NCBI GenBank assembly: GCA_001801815.1
Contig: MGXU01000010.1
Coordinates: 397,167 to 461,166 of the forward strand
Length of the DNA: 64,000 nt
Direction: 5' to 3'
Source of the DNA: Gammaproteobacteria bacterium RIFCSPHIGHO2_12_FULL_36_30
Lineage (GTDB): Bacteria > Pseudomonadota > Gammaproteobacteria > Coxiellales > Coxiellaceae
This document shows, piece after piece, positions 26,295 to 35,971 of the stretch. The position numbers and the translations under genes were made by a program. The notes beneath the pieces are model-generated. The model saw only the letters and a program-made list of their open reading frames with translations, did not search any database and was not told where the DNA came from. Within the stretch, counting starts at the first letter, position 1. Each line of letters opens with the position of its first letter.

Positions 26295-27734
26295 TCACCC
26301 AACCGAACCTTCCAAACTCACCGCCAACAACTTCTGCGCCTCAACCGCAAATTCCATCGGCAATTCTTGAAACACCGTTTTACAAAATCCATTCACAATC
26401 ATCGACACCGCATCTTCCGCTGCAATACCACGCGCGCGGCAATAAAATAATTGATCATCACTAATTTTTGAAGTCGTCGCTTCATGTTCCACTTGCGCAG
26501 ATTTATTTTTTACATCAATCGTCGGATAAGTATGTGCGCCACATTGACTGCCAATTAAAAGCGAATCACATTGACTATAATTTCGCGCATTTTCCGCCAT
26601 CGGCGAAACACGCACTAATCCACGATAACTATTTTGCGCAAATCCCGCAGAAATTCCTTTTGAAATAATGGTACTCTTAGTATTTTTTCCTAAATGAATC
26701 ATTTTCGTTCCAGTATCGGCTTGTTGATAATGATTTGTTAGCGCAACAGAATAAAATTCACCAACAGAATCATCACCGCGCAAAACAACACTCGGATATT
26801 TCCAAGTAATTGCAGAACCCGTTTCAATTTGCGTCCACGAAATTTTAGAATGATTTCCTAAACACAGGCCGCGTTTTGTTACAAAATTATAAATTCCACC
26901 TTTTCCATTTTCATCGCCAGGATACCAATTTTGCACAGTCGAATATTTTATTTTTGCATTTTTATGCGCAACTAATTCAACGACGGCAGCATGCAATTGA
27001 TTTTCATCGCGCATTGGCGCAGTGCAACCCTCTAAATAGCTCACATGACTATCATCATCTGCAATAATTAATGTACGTTCAAATTGTCCTGTATTTGCAG
27101 TGTTAATTCGAAAATAAGTGGATAATTCCATTGGGCAACGCACGCCTTTTGGAATATACACAAACGATCCATCAGTAAAAACAGCTGAATTTAATGTTGC
27201 AAAAAAATTATCGCGATATGGCACAACACTTCCTAAATATTTTTCAATTAATTCAGGATGATTTTTAACGGCTTCTGAAAACGAACAAAAAATAACGCCA
27301 GCCTCGAATAATTTTTCTTTAAATGTAGTTGCAACTGAAACGCTATCAAATACAGCATCAACAGCAACGCCTGCTAATGCAGCGCGTTCATGCAATGGCA
27401 CACCTAATTTTTCATACATCGCTAATAATTTTGGATCAACTTCATCTAAACTTTTTAATAATTTTTTTTTCGGCGCGGAAAAATAACTGATTGCTTGATA
27501 ATCAATTGGATCAATTTTTAAATGTTGCCATGTTGGCATTTTCATCGTTAACCAATGGCGATATGATTTTAATCTAAAATCTAATAAAAATTGCGGTTCT
27601 TTTTTTTTCGCAGAAATTAAGCGAATTACATCTTCATTTAAACCAGGCGCAACCGTTTCCATTTCAATATCGGTCGTAAAACCATATTGATAAGGATTTT
27701 TTACTGCGTCGTCTAAAATTTTTTTGCTATTCAT
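26295..27734 (-). CDS. sufB: SufB Fe-S scaffold protein
   Basis: Main scaffold of the SUF system. 479 residues, as expected. Motifs: [27 protein letters not shown] near 225-245, [29 protein letters not shown] near 405-435 with the catalytic Glu and conserved His/Cys. First gene of the suf operon (B-C-D-S-U-A-T); upstream are tandem TGTACGAT direct repeats at 27742-27758. No iscR or sufR is adjacent. Confidence 0.97.
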   Translation of the reverse strand: MNSKKILDDAVKNPYQYGFTTDIEMETVAPGLNEDVIRLISAKKKEPQFLLDFRLKSYRHWLTMKMPTWQHLKIDPIDYQAISYFSAPKKKLLKSLDEVDPKLLAMYEKLGVPLHERAALAGVAVDAVFDSVSVATTFKEKLFEAGVIFCSFSEAVKNHPELIEKYLGSVVPYRDNFFATLNSAVFTDGSFVYIPKGVRCPMELSTYFRINTANTGQFERTLIIADDDSHVSYLEGCTAPMRDENQLHAAVVELVAHKNAKIKYSTVQNWYPGDENGKGGIYNFVTKRGLCLGNHSKISWTQIETGSAITWKYPSVVLRGDDSVGEFYSVALTNHYQQADTGTKMIHLGKNTKSTIISKGISAGFAQNSYRGLVRVSPMAENARNYSQCDSLLIGSQCGAHTYPTIDVKNKSAQVEHEATTSKISDDQLFYCRARGIAAEDAVSMIVNGFCKTVFQELPMEFAVEAQKLLAVSLEGSVG

Positions 27735-27835
27735 AATGGCATGTACGATTTGTACGATATGATCACGTGTTATTCTCGTTTATAATGGCGCCATGGTATC
27801 ATATTTGCTCTACAATGCGAATTAAGAGCTGATTT

Positions 27836-28975
27836 ATGAAGCAACAAAACACAAAAGAAAAAACGATTCTCATCGTCTCACTTATCAATGCCGGCATGAA
27901 TGCGCTGCTTGCTGTCGCAAAAATTATTATTGGAAAAATAGGCTATTCGCAAGCATTAATCGCAGATGGTATTCATTCATTTTCAGATTTAATCAGTGAT
28001 GCATTGGTTTTTGTAGCGGCGCGCGCAAGTGTACAGCATCCTGACAAAGAACATCCTTACGGTCATCAACGAATTGAAACCATTTCAACGATTGTGATTG
28101 GATTGATTTTAGGTGCAGTTGCTGTTGGATTAATGGATGAAGCAGTAACGCGGTTAATACATCGCACTTTTGAAAAACCAACTACGATTGTAATTGTAGT
28201 TGCCATTATTTCTATTATTGCAAACGAATGGTTATTTCACTATTCAAAAAGAAATGGCGAAAGAATTAAATCAAATTTATTAATTAGCAATGCGTGGCAT
28301 AAACGCAGTGATGTTTTTGTTTCAATGATTGTATTAATTAGCGTAATCGGAAGTATGTTGGGATGGTCGTGGCTTGATGCAATCGGCGCAATTATTATTG
28401 CCATTTTAATTATTAAAATGGCCTTTCAAATGATTTGGCAATCTGCGCAAGAATTAATTGATCATGGTGTTGATGAAGAAATTTTAGAAAAAATAAAGAA
28501 TACAATTCGTGCTGTGCCGGGTGTGCGATCCATTCATCAATTGCGAACACGATTGCACGGCAGTTCTATTTTTGTTGATTTGCATATTATTGTTGATCCG
28601 TTTATCAGCGTTTCAGAAGGTCATCACATCGGCGAAGAAGTGCATTCAAAATTATTAAAAAATATTAAAAATTTAAATGATGTGACAGTGCACATTGATC
28701 CTGAAGATGATGAAACTGCTCGCCCGTCATTACATTTACCGAATCGTGAAAAAGTAAAAACATTATTAGAAGAACGTTGGAAAAATTTGCCGTGTTATTC
28801 GAACATAAAAAAAATGACGTTGCATTATCTTGAAGGACATTTATATATTGAAATTTATATGCCACAAAATTGTATGGAAAAATTTTCATCCGGTGATTTA
28901 TTAGAAAAATATCGCGAAGCTATTCGCGATATTCCGGAAATTGTCAGTATTGTGGTGCATTTGATGCCGAAATAG
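27836..28975 (+). CDS. Cation diffusion facilitator (CDF) transporter
   Basis: Exports divalent metal ions (zinc, iron or manganese type) in exchange for protons. 379 residues with six membrane helices (~15-215). Metal-site motifs HSFSDLISD near residue 46 and HKRSDVFVS near 158. After the first cytoplasmic ferredoxin-like domain (~220-300) an extra ~80-residue C-terminal domain follows (LHYLEGHLYIEIYMP), which resembles a second copy of it. Divergent from sufB, with about 100 bases between them. Substrate not determinable. Confidence 0.9.
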   Translation: MKQQNTKEKTILIVSLINAGMNALLAVAKIIIGKIGYSQALIADGIHSFSDLISDALVFVAARASVQHPDKEHPYGHQRIETISTIVIGLILGAVAVGLMDEAVTRLIHRTFEKPTTIVIVVAIISIIANEWLFHYSKRNGERIKSNLLISNAWHKRSDVFVSMIVLISVIGSMLGWSWLDAIGAIIIAILIIKMAFQMIWQSAQELIDHGVDEEILEKIKNTIRAVPGVRSIHQLRTRLHGSSIFVDLHIIVDPFISVSEGHHIGEEVHSKLLKNIKNLNDVTVHIDPEDDETARPSLHLPNREKVKTLLEERWKNLPCYSNIKKMTLHYLEGHLYIEIYMPQNCMEKFSSGDLLEKYREAIRDIPEIVSIVVHLMPK

Positions 28976-29098
28976 TGTGAGTGTCAGTGTGGGTGTGAAT
29001 ATCAAGGGCGCCGTTTTTTATATTTACTGATTAACATTATTGACAACAGAGGCGGAATATTTAGATTATACCTCTGATCTTCACACTCCCACTCACAC
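28974..29098. repeat. Family F flanking inverted GT-rich element
   Basis: GTGTGAGTGTCAGTGTGGGT near 28976 is roughly mirrored by ACACTCCCACTCACACC near 29083. Inside, AGAGG and CCTCT (29051 and 29082) can form a hairpin. The left arm resembles the GT tract in scpA (6495-6530) and one at 54108-54138. Nothing protein-coding is visible; a weak relative of the other palindromic families. Confidence 0.4.
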
Positions 29099-29119
29099 CA
29101 ATAACGGATAACGAAAATT

Positions 29120-30487
29120 ATGTCAAATCCAACTTATTTATTCTACGACATCGAAACCACCGGTTTAAATAAATGTTTCGATCAAGTATTACAATTTGCT
29201 GCAATTCGCACCGATGAAAAATTAAATGAAATTGCGCGTGAAGAAATTCAGATTAAATTAAATTGTGATGTTGTGCCTGCGCCAGGCGCGGTGATTACAC
29301 ATCGGATTGGTGTTGATCAATTTGCAAATGGATTATCGGAATATGATGCGATTCAAAAAATTCATACGTTATTAAATGCGCCGAATACGATTAGCGTTGG
29401 ATATAATTCATTAGGTTTTGACGATGAATTTTTGCGTTTTTCATTTTATAAAAATTTATTGCCGCCGTATACGCATCAATATGCGAGTAATTGTGGACGG
29501 ATGGACATCTATCCAATGACATTATTGTATTACTTATTTAAACCGGATCATTTAAATTGGCCAACAAAAGATGGCGTGGTGAATTTAAAATTAGAAAATT
29601 TAAATGCGTGTAATAATTTTGCTGGCGGGCAAGCACATAATGCGATGGTGGATGTTGAAGTTACGATTGCGCTTGCAAAAAAATTATTACAAGATAAATC
29701 GATGTGGGATTTTGTGACGGGATATTTCCATAAAAAAATTGATGAAGAAAGAATTGCTGATAATCAATTTGGATTATTAGTACAAGGAAAAATTGGAACG
29801 AAATCACAATTTGTTGCGCCGGTGATGAGTTTGGGTCAGCATCAACATTATAAAAATCAAAGTGTGTGGTTGAGATTAGATGATGAAAAATTATCGACAA
29901 CAAAAAATGATGCAATTAATGCAACGACAAAAGTCATTAAAAAAAGATTGGGTGAGCCGCCAATTTTTTTGCCACTAAAAGATCGTTATTTTAATATATT
30001 ATCGGATGATAGAAAAAAATGTGTTGAAGAAAATAAAAAATGGATAGAAAAAAATTCTGCGCTTGTTAAATCTATCGAAACATTTTATCAACATGAAAAA
30101 TATCCTGAAGTTCCTGAACGCGATATTGATTCTGCTTTATATAGCATTGCTTTTCCAACGCCAGCGGAAGAAAAATTATTTCGACAATTTCATGCTGCGC
30201 TACCCGCAAAAAAATTATCGATTGCAAAACAATTTCCTAATGTAATTCGACAAGAGCAAGCGATGCGAATTATGGCGAGACATTTTCCGGAATTTTTATC
30301 GGATGATGATAAGAAAAAATTTAATATTTATTTAAATTCAAAGCCAGTTGATTTTCGGGGTGAAAAGAAATTAACAAGGGATGCTGCGAGGATTGAAATT
30401 GAAAATTTGGAAAAGAAAATGTTGGATGATGAGCAAAGAAAATTGTTGAGTGAGTTGAAAGATTTTTGCACTCACGCTGCCGCATGA
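29120..30487 (+). CDS. sbcB: Exodeoxyribonuclease I
   Basis: Degrades single-stranded DNA 3' to 5' in recombination and mismatch repair. 455 residues. DEDD exonuclease motifs: FYDIETTGLN at residue 8, GYNSLGFDDEFLRF near 95, and HNAMVDVEVTIALAK near 175. The SH3-like and helical C-terminal parts follow. The length matches family members (about 470). Confidence 0.95.
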   Translation: MSNPTYLFYDIETTGLNKCFDQVLQFAAIRTDEKLNEIAREEIQIKLNCDVVPAPGAVITHRIGVDQFANGLSEYDAIQKIHTLLNAPNTISVGYNSLGFDDEFLRFSFYKNLLPPYTHQYASNCGRMDIYPMTLLYYLFKPDHLNWPTKDGVVNLKLENLNACNNFAGGQAHNAMVDVEVTIALAKKLLQDKSMWDFVTGYFHKKIDEERIADNQFGLLVQGKIGTKSQFVAPVMSLGQHQHYKNQSVWLRLDDEKLSTTKNDAINATTKVIKKRLGEPPIFLPLKDRYFNILSDDRKKCVEENKKWIEKNSALVKSIETFYQHEKYPEVPERDIDSALYSIAFPTPAEEKLFRQFHAALPAKKLSIAKQFPNVIRQEQAMRIMARHFPEFLSDDDKKKFNIYLNSKPVDFRGEKKLTRDAARIEIENLEKKMLDDEQRKLLSELKDFCTHAAA

Positions 30488-30543
30488 GCTTCTGACGGAT
30501 CGTTGCAGCTGATACCGTGGTTATTCTCCCGCTCTCACTCCCA

Positions 30544-30900
30544 CTACTTTGCAGGCGCAGGTTCTGTTATCCCCGGCGTTGCAGTTACAACTGGCGCTGG
30601 CGTTCCTGCTGCTCGCGCTGTCGATTCTGCTTGCACTTGTTTAATTTCATTCGTTAATTGTGTTTGCATTTGTTGCATTTGTGTTTGCAGTTGCGTTATT
30701 TGTCCTTGCACTTGTACTTGCAAATCACTAATGGCTTTTTGTGTTTGTGTTTGTTGTGCTGCTAATGCTTGATGCATTTCAGTTTGCACATTCGTAATTT
30801 GTGTTTGCAGTGTATTAATTGCTTTTTGATTTGCCGTTATTGCAAATGATGGTGCTGAAAATAATAAAATACTTAATGCGATTATTTTTGTTAGCCTCAT
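30544..30900 (-). CDS. Exported coiled-coil protein, unknown function
   Basis: 118 residues from the ATG at 30900, with AGGAG 9 bases upstream (the frame reaches 30933 but the leader is better from here). Signal peptide 1-20 (RLTKIIALSILLFSAPSFA). The mature part is almost entirely Gln/Thr/Leu heptads (TQITNVQTEMHQALAAQQTQ and more), a coiled coil of about 75 residues, then a Pro/Ala-rich tail. It follows the APC transporter on the same strand. Confidence 0.7.
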   Translation of the reverse strand: MRLTKIIALSILLFSAPSFAITANQKAINTLQTQITNVQTEMHQALAAQQTQTQKAISDLQVQVQGQITQLQTQMQQMQTQLTNEIKQVQAESTARAAGTPAPVVTATPGITEPAPAK

Positions 30901-30929
30901 AAAATACTCCTGTTTAATTCTATTCACGC

Positions 30930-32324
30930 TCATATTTTTTTATTATATCTCATCATCATGATAAACAAAAACGGAATAACACACCCCACTATTACACCAA
31001 TCGAAATAATAATTTCATATGTCACAAGATTACCAACCGGAATTTGCGATGGCGGAAAAAATCCGATGATGACGCCTGCAATAGATGTAAATAAACCTAA
31101 TAAACAAGTAAACCACAATCCAATTTTTCCACCAGGGATTTTGAAGGTGCGTTTTTTATCTGGGAATTTATAGCGTAAAATGATTGCGGCTGGAAACATT
31201 GCAACATAAACTAATAATGCTAAAATTGCAGTGACATCAGACAAAACCCAAAACGCACTGCTCACCGACGGCATAATAATAAATGCCGAACATAACACAG
31301 TAAAAATAATTCCTTGCCATAACAAAATGCGCACCGGCGTATTATTTTTTGAAATTTTTCCTAAAGATTTTGGTAGCGATCCATCTTGGCAAGCAATCAA
31401 CATTCCTTTGCTTGGTCCTAACATCCACGCAGCCGCTCCACCAATCGCACCTAAAATTAACATGATTGCTAAAATTGGCATAAACCACATCATGTGAAAT
31501 TGTTTAAAAAATAAAGTAAATGCTTGCAATAATCCTGACACAATATTTAATGTGTGCGCGGGAACCACAATTGAAATTGCCAATGATCCAAAAATCAATG
31601 TGAATAAAATAATTAAAATAGAATAATAAACTGCACGCGGATAATCGCGTTGCGGATTTTGCACTTCACGCGCGTGTGATGCTGACATTTCCATTCCAAC
31701 CAAACTAAATAAAATCGTAATAAATAAAACTAAATTATTCATATTATTTAATTTTGGAAAAAATGTTTTTGTAGAAAAAATAATATCGATATGTTTTCCA
31801 GAAATAATCCACATCGCCCCCAATAAAACAATTAATAACATGGGAATAATAGTGCCGACAATTGCAGAAAAATTACTAACCCAACTTGCAATGCGCATTC
31901 CCATGCAATTAATCCACGTGCATCCCCAAAAAATAATCATCACAATTGATAGCATATAAAATTTATCGTGTGATAATGCGGGATTAATCATGTATGCAAT
32001 TGAGACTGCAATAAAAGACATAATCGTTGGATACCACGCGATGTTATAAAACCATTGCAACCATATTGTAAAAAATCCAATATCTTTTCCAAATGCTTCG
32101 CGCACCCAAACATATAATCCGCCGGTTTCGGGCCATGCAGTTGCTAATTCTGCAGATACTAAAGAAACAGGGATAAAAAAAGTAATTGCTGCTAGCAAAT
32201 AATAAAATACTGCAGAAAAGCCGTATTCTGCGCTGAAGGGTAAGCCGCGTAAGCTGTCGATGGCGATGACGTTAATTGCGACTAAACTGAAAATGGTTAG
32301 GGGTTTTTTAATGTTGTTATTCAT
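30930..32324 (-). CDS. Amino-acid/polyamine antiporter of APC superfamily
   Basis: 464 residues with about 12 helices. N-terminus (IDSLRGLPFSAEYGFSAVFYY) and WPETGGLYVWVREAFGKDIGF near residue 65 match the glutamate-GABA antiporter (GadC/AGT) branch. MEMSASHAREVQNPQRDYPRA near 210 is the helix 6-7 motif. Substrate undetermined; exchange of an amino acid is likely. Confidence 0.87.
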   Translation of the reverse strand: MNNNIKKPLTIFSLVAINVIAIDSLRGLPFSAEYGFSAVFYYLLAAITFFIPVSLVSAELATAWPETGGLYVWVREAFGKDIGFFTIWLQWFYNIAWYPTIMSFIAVSIAYMINPALSHDKFYMLSIVMIIFWGCTWINCMGMRIASWVSNFSAIVGTIIPMLLIVLLGAMWIISGKHIDIIFSTKTFFPKLNNMNNLVLFITILFSLVGMEMSASHAREVQNPQRDYPRAVYYSILIILFTLIFGSLAISIVVPAHTLNIVSGLLQAFTLFFKQFHMMWFMPILAIMLILGAIGGAAAWMLGPSKGMLIACQDGSLPKSLGKISKNNTPVRILLWQGIIFTVLCSAFIIMPSVSSAFWVLSDVTAILALLVYVAMFPAAIILRYKFPDKKRTFKIPGGKIGLWFTCLLGLFTSIAGVIIGFFPPSQIPVGNLVTYEIIISIGVIVGCVIPFLFIMMMRYNKKI

Positions 32325-32374
32325 AAACTCTCACAAAAAATAAATGTTTGAAAAAAGTGTTTCTCGAATTTGGT

Positions 32375-32497
32375 AAACGTCCAGTTTTGAGACAAGGTTG
32401 AATAAAAAATTAATTTTAAAGCGCAAGCATACTTGATCGGTATGTTGAGCATTTAAAATTAATTTTTCATTCAAGATTGTCCAAAAGTGGGCGTTTT
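32375..32497. repeat. Family D long palindrome, copy D1
   Basis: Arms of about 45 bases (32375-32419 and 32453-32497) are nearly perfect complements, with TAAAAAATTAATTTTAAA and TTTAAAATTAATTTTT at the core. The apex (CATAC, TTGATCG, GTATG) is another small hairpin flanked by GCGC and TGAGCA. It matches D3 and D4 when reverse-complemented at the conserved flanks but its arms differ. Sits between the APC transporter and tsaB. Confidence 0.85.
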
Positions 32498-32513
32498 TAC
32501 TTAGTGGTACTAA

Positions 32514-33143
32514 CTATTTGTGGGTGTAAGCCACATGTCGAACATAATGCGGATGCGCGTTTTCCGGAGAAACGAATTCTTTTTGAAGATATTTTTGATT
32601 GGCAATTGTTAACATTGCTTTAGCTTCCGGATAAGTCTCGTCTGAAAAAATATTTCCAGCGAACGCACATCCTAATTCAGCAAATGATTTTTTGTCAAGT
32701 TGATCAAGTGTACATAATGCATCTTCGTGTTGTGATTGCATCACATTATTTTTATCACACACATAAAAACCCCAGTAAATCTCGTGTAATCTTGCATCCC
32801 AACCTGCAATAATTTTTTTCGCCCCCGTTTTTTCAAAAAAAGTTTGCGCGAGAATTTGTAATGTTGAAATGGGAATAACAGGAATTTGCAAACCAAATGC
32901 TAAACCTTGCGCCATGCCAGTTGCTAATCGAATTCCCATAAAACTACCGGGTCCACAACCAAATGCAATGGCATTTAAATCAGATAATTTTATTTTCGCA
33001 TCGATCAATAATGCTTGAATCATGGGTAATAATAATGAAGCGTGCAGGCGCGGTGCAATTTTATGTGATGCAAATATTTTTTCGTCGACTTTTAATGCAA
33101 CGGTGCAGGCGTTAGTTGCGGTATCAAATGCTAAAATTTTCAT
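32514..33143 (-). CDS. tsaB: tRNA threonylcarbamoyladenosine biosynthesis protein TsaB
   Basis: Partner of TsaD/TsaE in making t6A37 of tRNA. 209 residues: LAFDTATNACTVAL at the N-terminus, APRLHASLLLPMIQ near 35, CGPGSFMGIRLATGMAQGLA near 70. Lacks metal-binding His-x-E, as usual for TsaB. Ends in an ordinary C-terminus next to D1. Start at 33143; the upstream region is repeat D2. Confidence 0.93.
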   Translation of the reverse strand: MKILAFDTATNACTVALKVDEKIFASHKIAPRLHASLLLPMIQALLIDAKIKLSDLNAIAFGCGPGSFMGIRLATGMAQGLAFGLQIPVIPISTLQILAQTFFEKTGAKKIIAGWDARLHEIYWGFYVCDKNNVMQSQHEDALCTLDQLDKKSFAELGCAFAGNIFSDETYPEAKAMLTIANQKYLQKEFVSPENAHPHYVRHVAYTHK

Positions 33144-33158
33144 AAAGTGAGTATACTA

Positions 33159-33258
33159 AAATTTTCAGATTTGAGGTGAGAAAAGCGCAGTTAACACGTT
33201 AGTCAATGAGCATTTTCGAAATAAATTATCATTCAAGATCACCCAAAGATGGAAATTT
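33159..33258. repeat. Family D palindrome, truncated copy D2
   Basis: Apex AAAAGCGCAGTTAACACG (33179-33196) and CAATGAGCATTTTC match the D1 apex flanks. Right arm continues TTCAAGATCACCCAAAGATG, as in D1. The left arm keeps only the distal part (ATTTTCAGATTTGAGGTGA) and lacks about 20 middle bases. Its right end lies 3 bases from the stop of the 33262 gene. Confidence 0.65.
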
Positions 33259-33261
33259 TAC

Positions 33262-34575
33262 TTAAAAATCACGTCGACTGCCAGGCACAATTGAGTACAT
33301 TCCGCCGCAATAACCACCATATGTATAATTGATGTTGGTGGAATCTAATGTTACTGGCGCAGCAAACATTCCACTCGCGTCAACATCGCCAGCAATAACA
33401 CCGCCGCTTACTCTTGCATTCGCCGTAATATTTACATCATTTAATCCAAAAACCAAACCATTTACTAATGTATTACCAAATGCATTTTGTGTGATGGATA
33501 ATGTATCGGTTGTCGCATAAATATTTCCGTAAACCGTTAAAGAGCCACCGCTCGCCGAAGTAATTGTTACATTACCCGTAGTACTATTTACCACTAAAAT
33601 TACAGGTGCGGTTGGCGTGCCTAATGTAATTGCTGTGCTGCTTGGCGTTGTTAATGTTAATGAGCGATTTGCCATATTCAAATAAATAATTGCGTTGGTA
33701 ATATTATATAATGCGGTACCGCTACCCGTTCCAGTGCAACCAACACTTGCAAAAGTATCAGTGACAGAATCAAATGTTTTATTGCTGCTTGTACAATTGA
33801 GATTGTAAACTGTTGCTAATGAATCAAATGAAGGTGCAGCACCTGCAATTTGTCTTCCTAAATAAAGTGTTTGAAAATTTGCATCTGACATTGCGCTTAA
33901 TGCAGCGTTGCTTGGCGTCGAATTACTTGATCGTAAATTGCGACAACTGCCTGACGAAACAGACGGTGGTGTGTGATAAGAACCAGCGCAAGAATATGTG
34001 CCGCCCGTTGCGGTCGTTGCAAATGTAAAATTACTCATGCCAATTGTTCCGCCCGCAACAATCGTTCTTGTTGCATTAACATCAGGATTGGATACCGCAA
34101 CAATTAATCCGCTGAGATTTACATTTGCTTTGCTTGTAATTGGCACACCAGAACCACCACAATATTGCATCAGGGTTGCATTAATATTTCTTGTTGCAGA
34201 TCCATCTTCTGAAATACCAGTTGCAACTAAATACAATGTCGTTAAATTATTTTGTGTCGAACAAGAAAAAGTCATTGTGTAAGTTGAACCATTTGTTAAT
34301 GCGCCGGGTGATGCAAGTGTGTATGAATTTAATGGACTGCTTGCAGTACAATAATTTAATCCATTTAAAATAATATACGGATATGCATTTAAATATCCTA
34401 ATGCATAATCAAAACCTGCTTGCGCTGCGTTGAGCGCATCTATATTATTTTTTACATTCTTATGAATTCTGTTATCAATCACAATCACGCTTGCTGAAAA
34501 TAAAGCGATAACCGTCGCGACCGACAAAACAACGACGACCATCATAAGTGCTGCCATGCCTTTTTGCTTGCGCAT
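33262..34575 (-). CDS. PilX-like pilin, copy 3 (tandem paralog)
   Basis: 437 residues. N-terminus RKQKGMAALMMVVVVLSVATV has a type IV prepilin-like leader and hydrophobic helix, matching PilX-type minor pilins, without the usual Glu at position 5. Residues ~45-60 (AAQAGFDYALGYLNAYP) are shared with the two upstream paralogs. The middle is Ser/Thr/Asn/Gly rich; residues ~330-410 repeat short strands (VYGNIYATTDTLSIT, VNGLVFGLNDVNITA) as in a beta-helix. Ends GGMYSIVPGSRRDF, conserved in the set. A surface adhesin or pilus-associated role is inferred. Confidence 0.72.
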   Translation of the reverse strand: MRKQKGMAALMMVVVVLSVATVIALFSASVIVIDNRIHKNVKNNIDALNAAQAGFDYALGYLNAYPYIILNGLNYCTASSPLNSYTLASPGALTNGSTYTMTFSCSTQNNLTTLYLVATGISEDGSATRNINATLMQYCGGSGVPITSKANVNLSGLIVAVSNPDVNATRTIVAGGTIGMSNFTFATTATGGTYSCAGSYHTPPSVSSGSCRNLRSSNSTPSNAALSAMSDANFQTLYLGRQIAGAAPSFDSLATVYNLNCTSSNKTFDSVTDTFASVGCTGTGSGTALYNITNAIIYLNMANRSLTLTTPSSTAITLGTPTAPVILVVNSTTGNVTITSASGGSLTVYGNIYATTDTLSITQNAFGNTLVNGLVFGLNDVNITANARVSGGVIAGDVDASGMFAAPVTLDSTNINYTYGGYCGGMYSIVPGSRRDF

Positions 34576-34590
34576 ATTTTATCAACTTAA

Positions 34591-35955
34591 TTAAAAATCT
34601 TTTAATGTGCCAGGAACAACCGCATAACTTCCGCCGCAATAACGATTTAATGTATTTTTTATATAGCCATCAGCGGTGTTGGAGTAATTCACTCGCGATG
34701 TGCCATTTAAACTAACTTGTGTTCCGCTAATCAGCGCTCCATTGATTGTAGCGTTTCCATTCAAAATAACGTTTCTTGAAGCAAAAACTAATCCATTAAT
34801 TGTGACACCATTGTTTAGTGTTAATCCTTCATCAGTATAAACATTTCCGTAAATGGTAATGCTGGAATTGCTACCAGCGGTAAAGGTGACAATTTGTCCG
34901 GAATTATTTGTTATCAACACTAACACAACAGGATTTGCTGCTGTGCCGAGTGTAAAGGTTGTGTTATTAGGGATATTAATATTCAGTGAACTTCCGGTAC
35001 TAGCGCGAATATAAATCACCTTACCTGTCTGACCATTGATTTGATCGCCCAAAGCTCCCGGCGGTGTTCCAATTGCTGCACAGCTTGTACCCATACTGCT
35101 GAATGTTGAAAGGTTAGTTATATTAATTGCTGAGGGACAAGCAACAGCATAGTAACCTAATGAACTAAATGAAAAGAGCGCTCTACCCGTATACAACTGC
35201 TGCAGTCGAGGCGCAGTGGAATTGCTTGAATTTCCGGGTGAAGCAACTAAAAGCAATATACTTGACCCGCTACGATCTAAAAAAAGATTAAAGCAGTCTA
35301 CACTTGGCCATGAAGATGGTATGCTTTTTGTAAAACTACGAACAGAACCGCTGGTTAAACATGAATAAACACCGCCGGTTCCAGTTGTCGCATTGTTTCC
35401 GTTATAAAAGGTGACTTGTGCACCTGCACCAATTGATCTCAACATCTGACCTGGTATTGTACTGGTATTACTTACTAATGAGGTAAAGGTGTTTCCACCA
35501 TAAAATGCATTGCCCACAAGCACCGGAAATGCAGCGCCACCGCAATACATTTTTAACGACGCAGTTATTGTGCGTGTTGCCGCTGTTGTATCTGCAGATT
35601 TTCCAACCACTGACAAACCGAGATTGGTATAATCACCCACTGTTTTGCAAGAAAAAGTAGCGGTATAAGATGAGCCATTAGGCAGCGTCATGGGAATATA
35701 GGCTGTTGATGAAGCAGAAGCACAATAATTCAAACCGTAAATAACATAAAACGGATAAACGTTGATATAACCCAACGCAAAATCAAATCCCGCTCGCGCT
35801 GCATTATGCGCATCAAAATTAGCTTTGGAATTACTAAAAATTTTATTATCGGTTGTAATAATACTGGCTGAAAATAAAGTAATAATCGTCGCGATCAACA
35901 CTAACGCGACGGTCATCATCAATACTGCCGCACCTTTTTGTTTATGCATCTTCAT
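34591..35955 (-). CDS. PilX-like pilin, copy 2 (tandem paralog)
   Basis: 454 residues, same architecture: KQKGAAVLMMTVALVLIATI near residue 5, AHNAARAGFDFALGYINVYP near 45, a long low-complexity middle, and a C-terminal strand-repeat section (YGNVYTDEGLTLNNG, INGLVFASRNVILNG, INGALISGTQVSLNG) ending in CGGSYAVVPGTLKDF. 15 bases separate it from the next paralog, so the three form one operon. Middles differ strongly between paralogs. Confidence 0.72.
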   Translation of the reverse strand: MKMHKQKGAAVLMMTVALVLIATIITLFSASIITTDNKIFSNSKANFDAHNAARAGFDFALGYINVYPFYVIYGLNYCASASSTAYIPMTLPNGSSYTATFSCKTVGDYTNLGLSVVGKSADTTAATRTITASLKMYCGGAAFPVLVGNAFYGGNTFTSLVSNTSTIPGQMLRSIGAGAQVTFYNGNNATTGTGGVYSCLTSGSVRSFTKSIPSSWPSVDCFNLFLDRSGSSILLLVASPGNSSNSTAPRLQQLYTGRALFSFSSLGYYAVACPSAINITNLSTFSSMGTSCAAIGTPPGALGDQINGQTGKVIYIRASTGSSLNINIPNNTTFTLGTAANPVVLVLITNNSGQIVTFTAGSNSSITIYGNVYTDEGLTLNNGVTINGLVFASRNVILNGNATINGALISGTQVSLNGTSRVNYSNTADGYIKNTLNRYCGGSYAVVPGTLKDF

Positions 35956-35971
35956 TACATCAACTCACGTT

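Noticed and set aside
30063-30245. Plus-strand frame of 60 codons inside sbcB
   Set aside because: Another reading frame of a confirmed gene.
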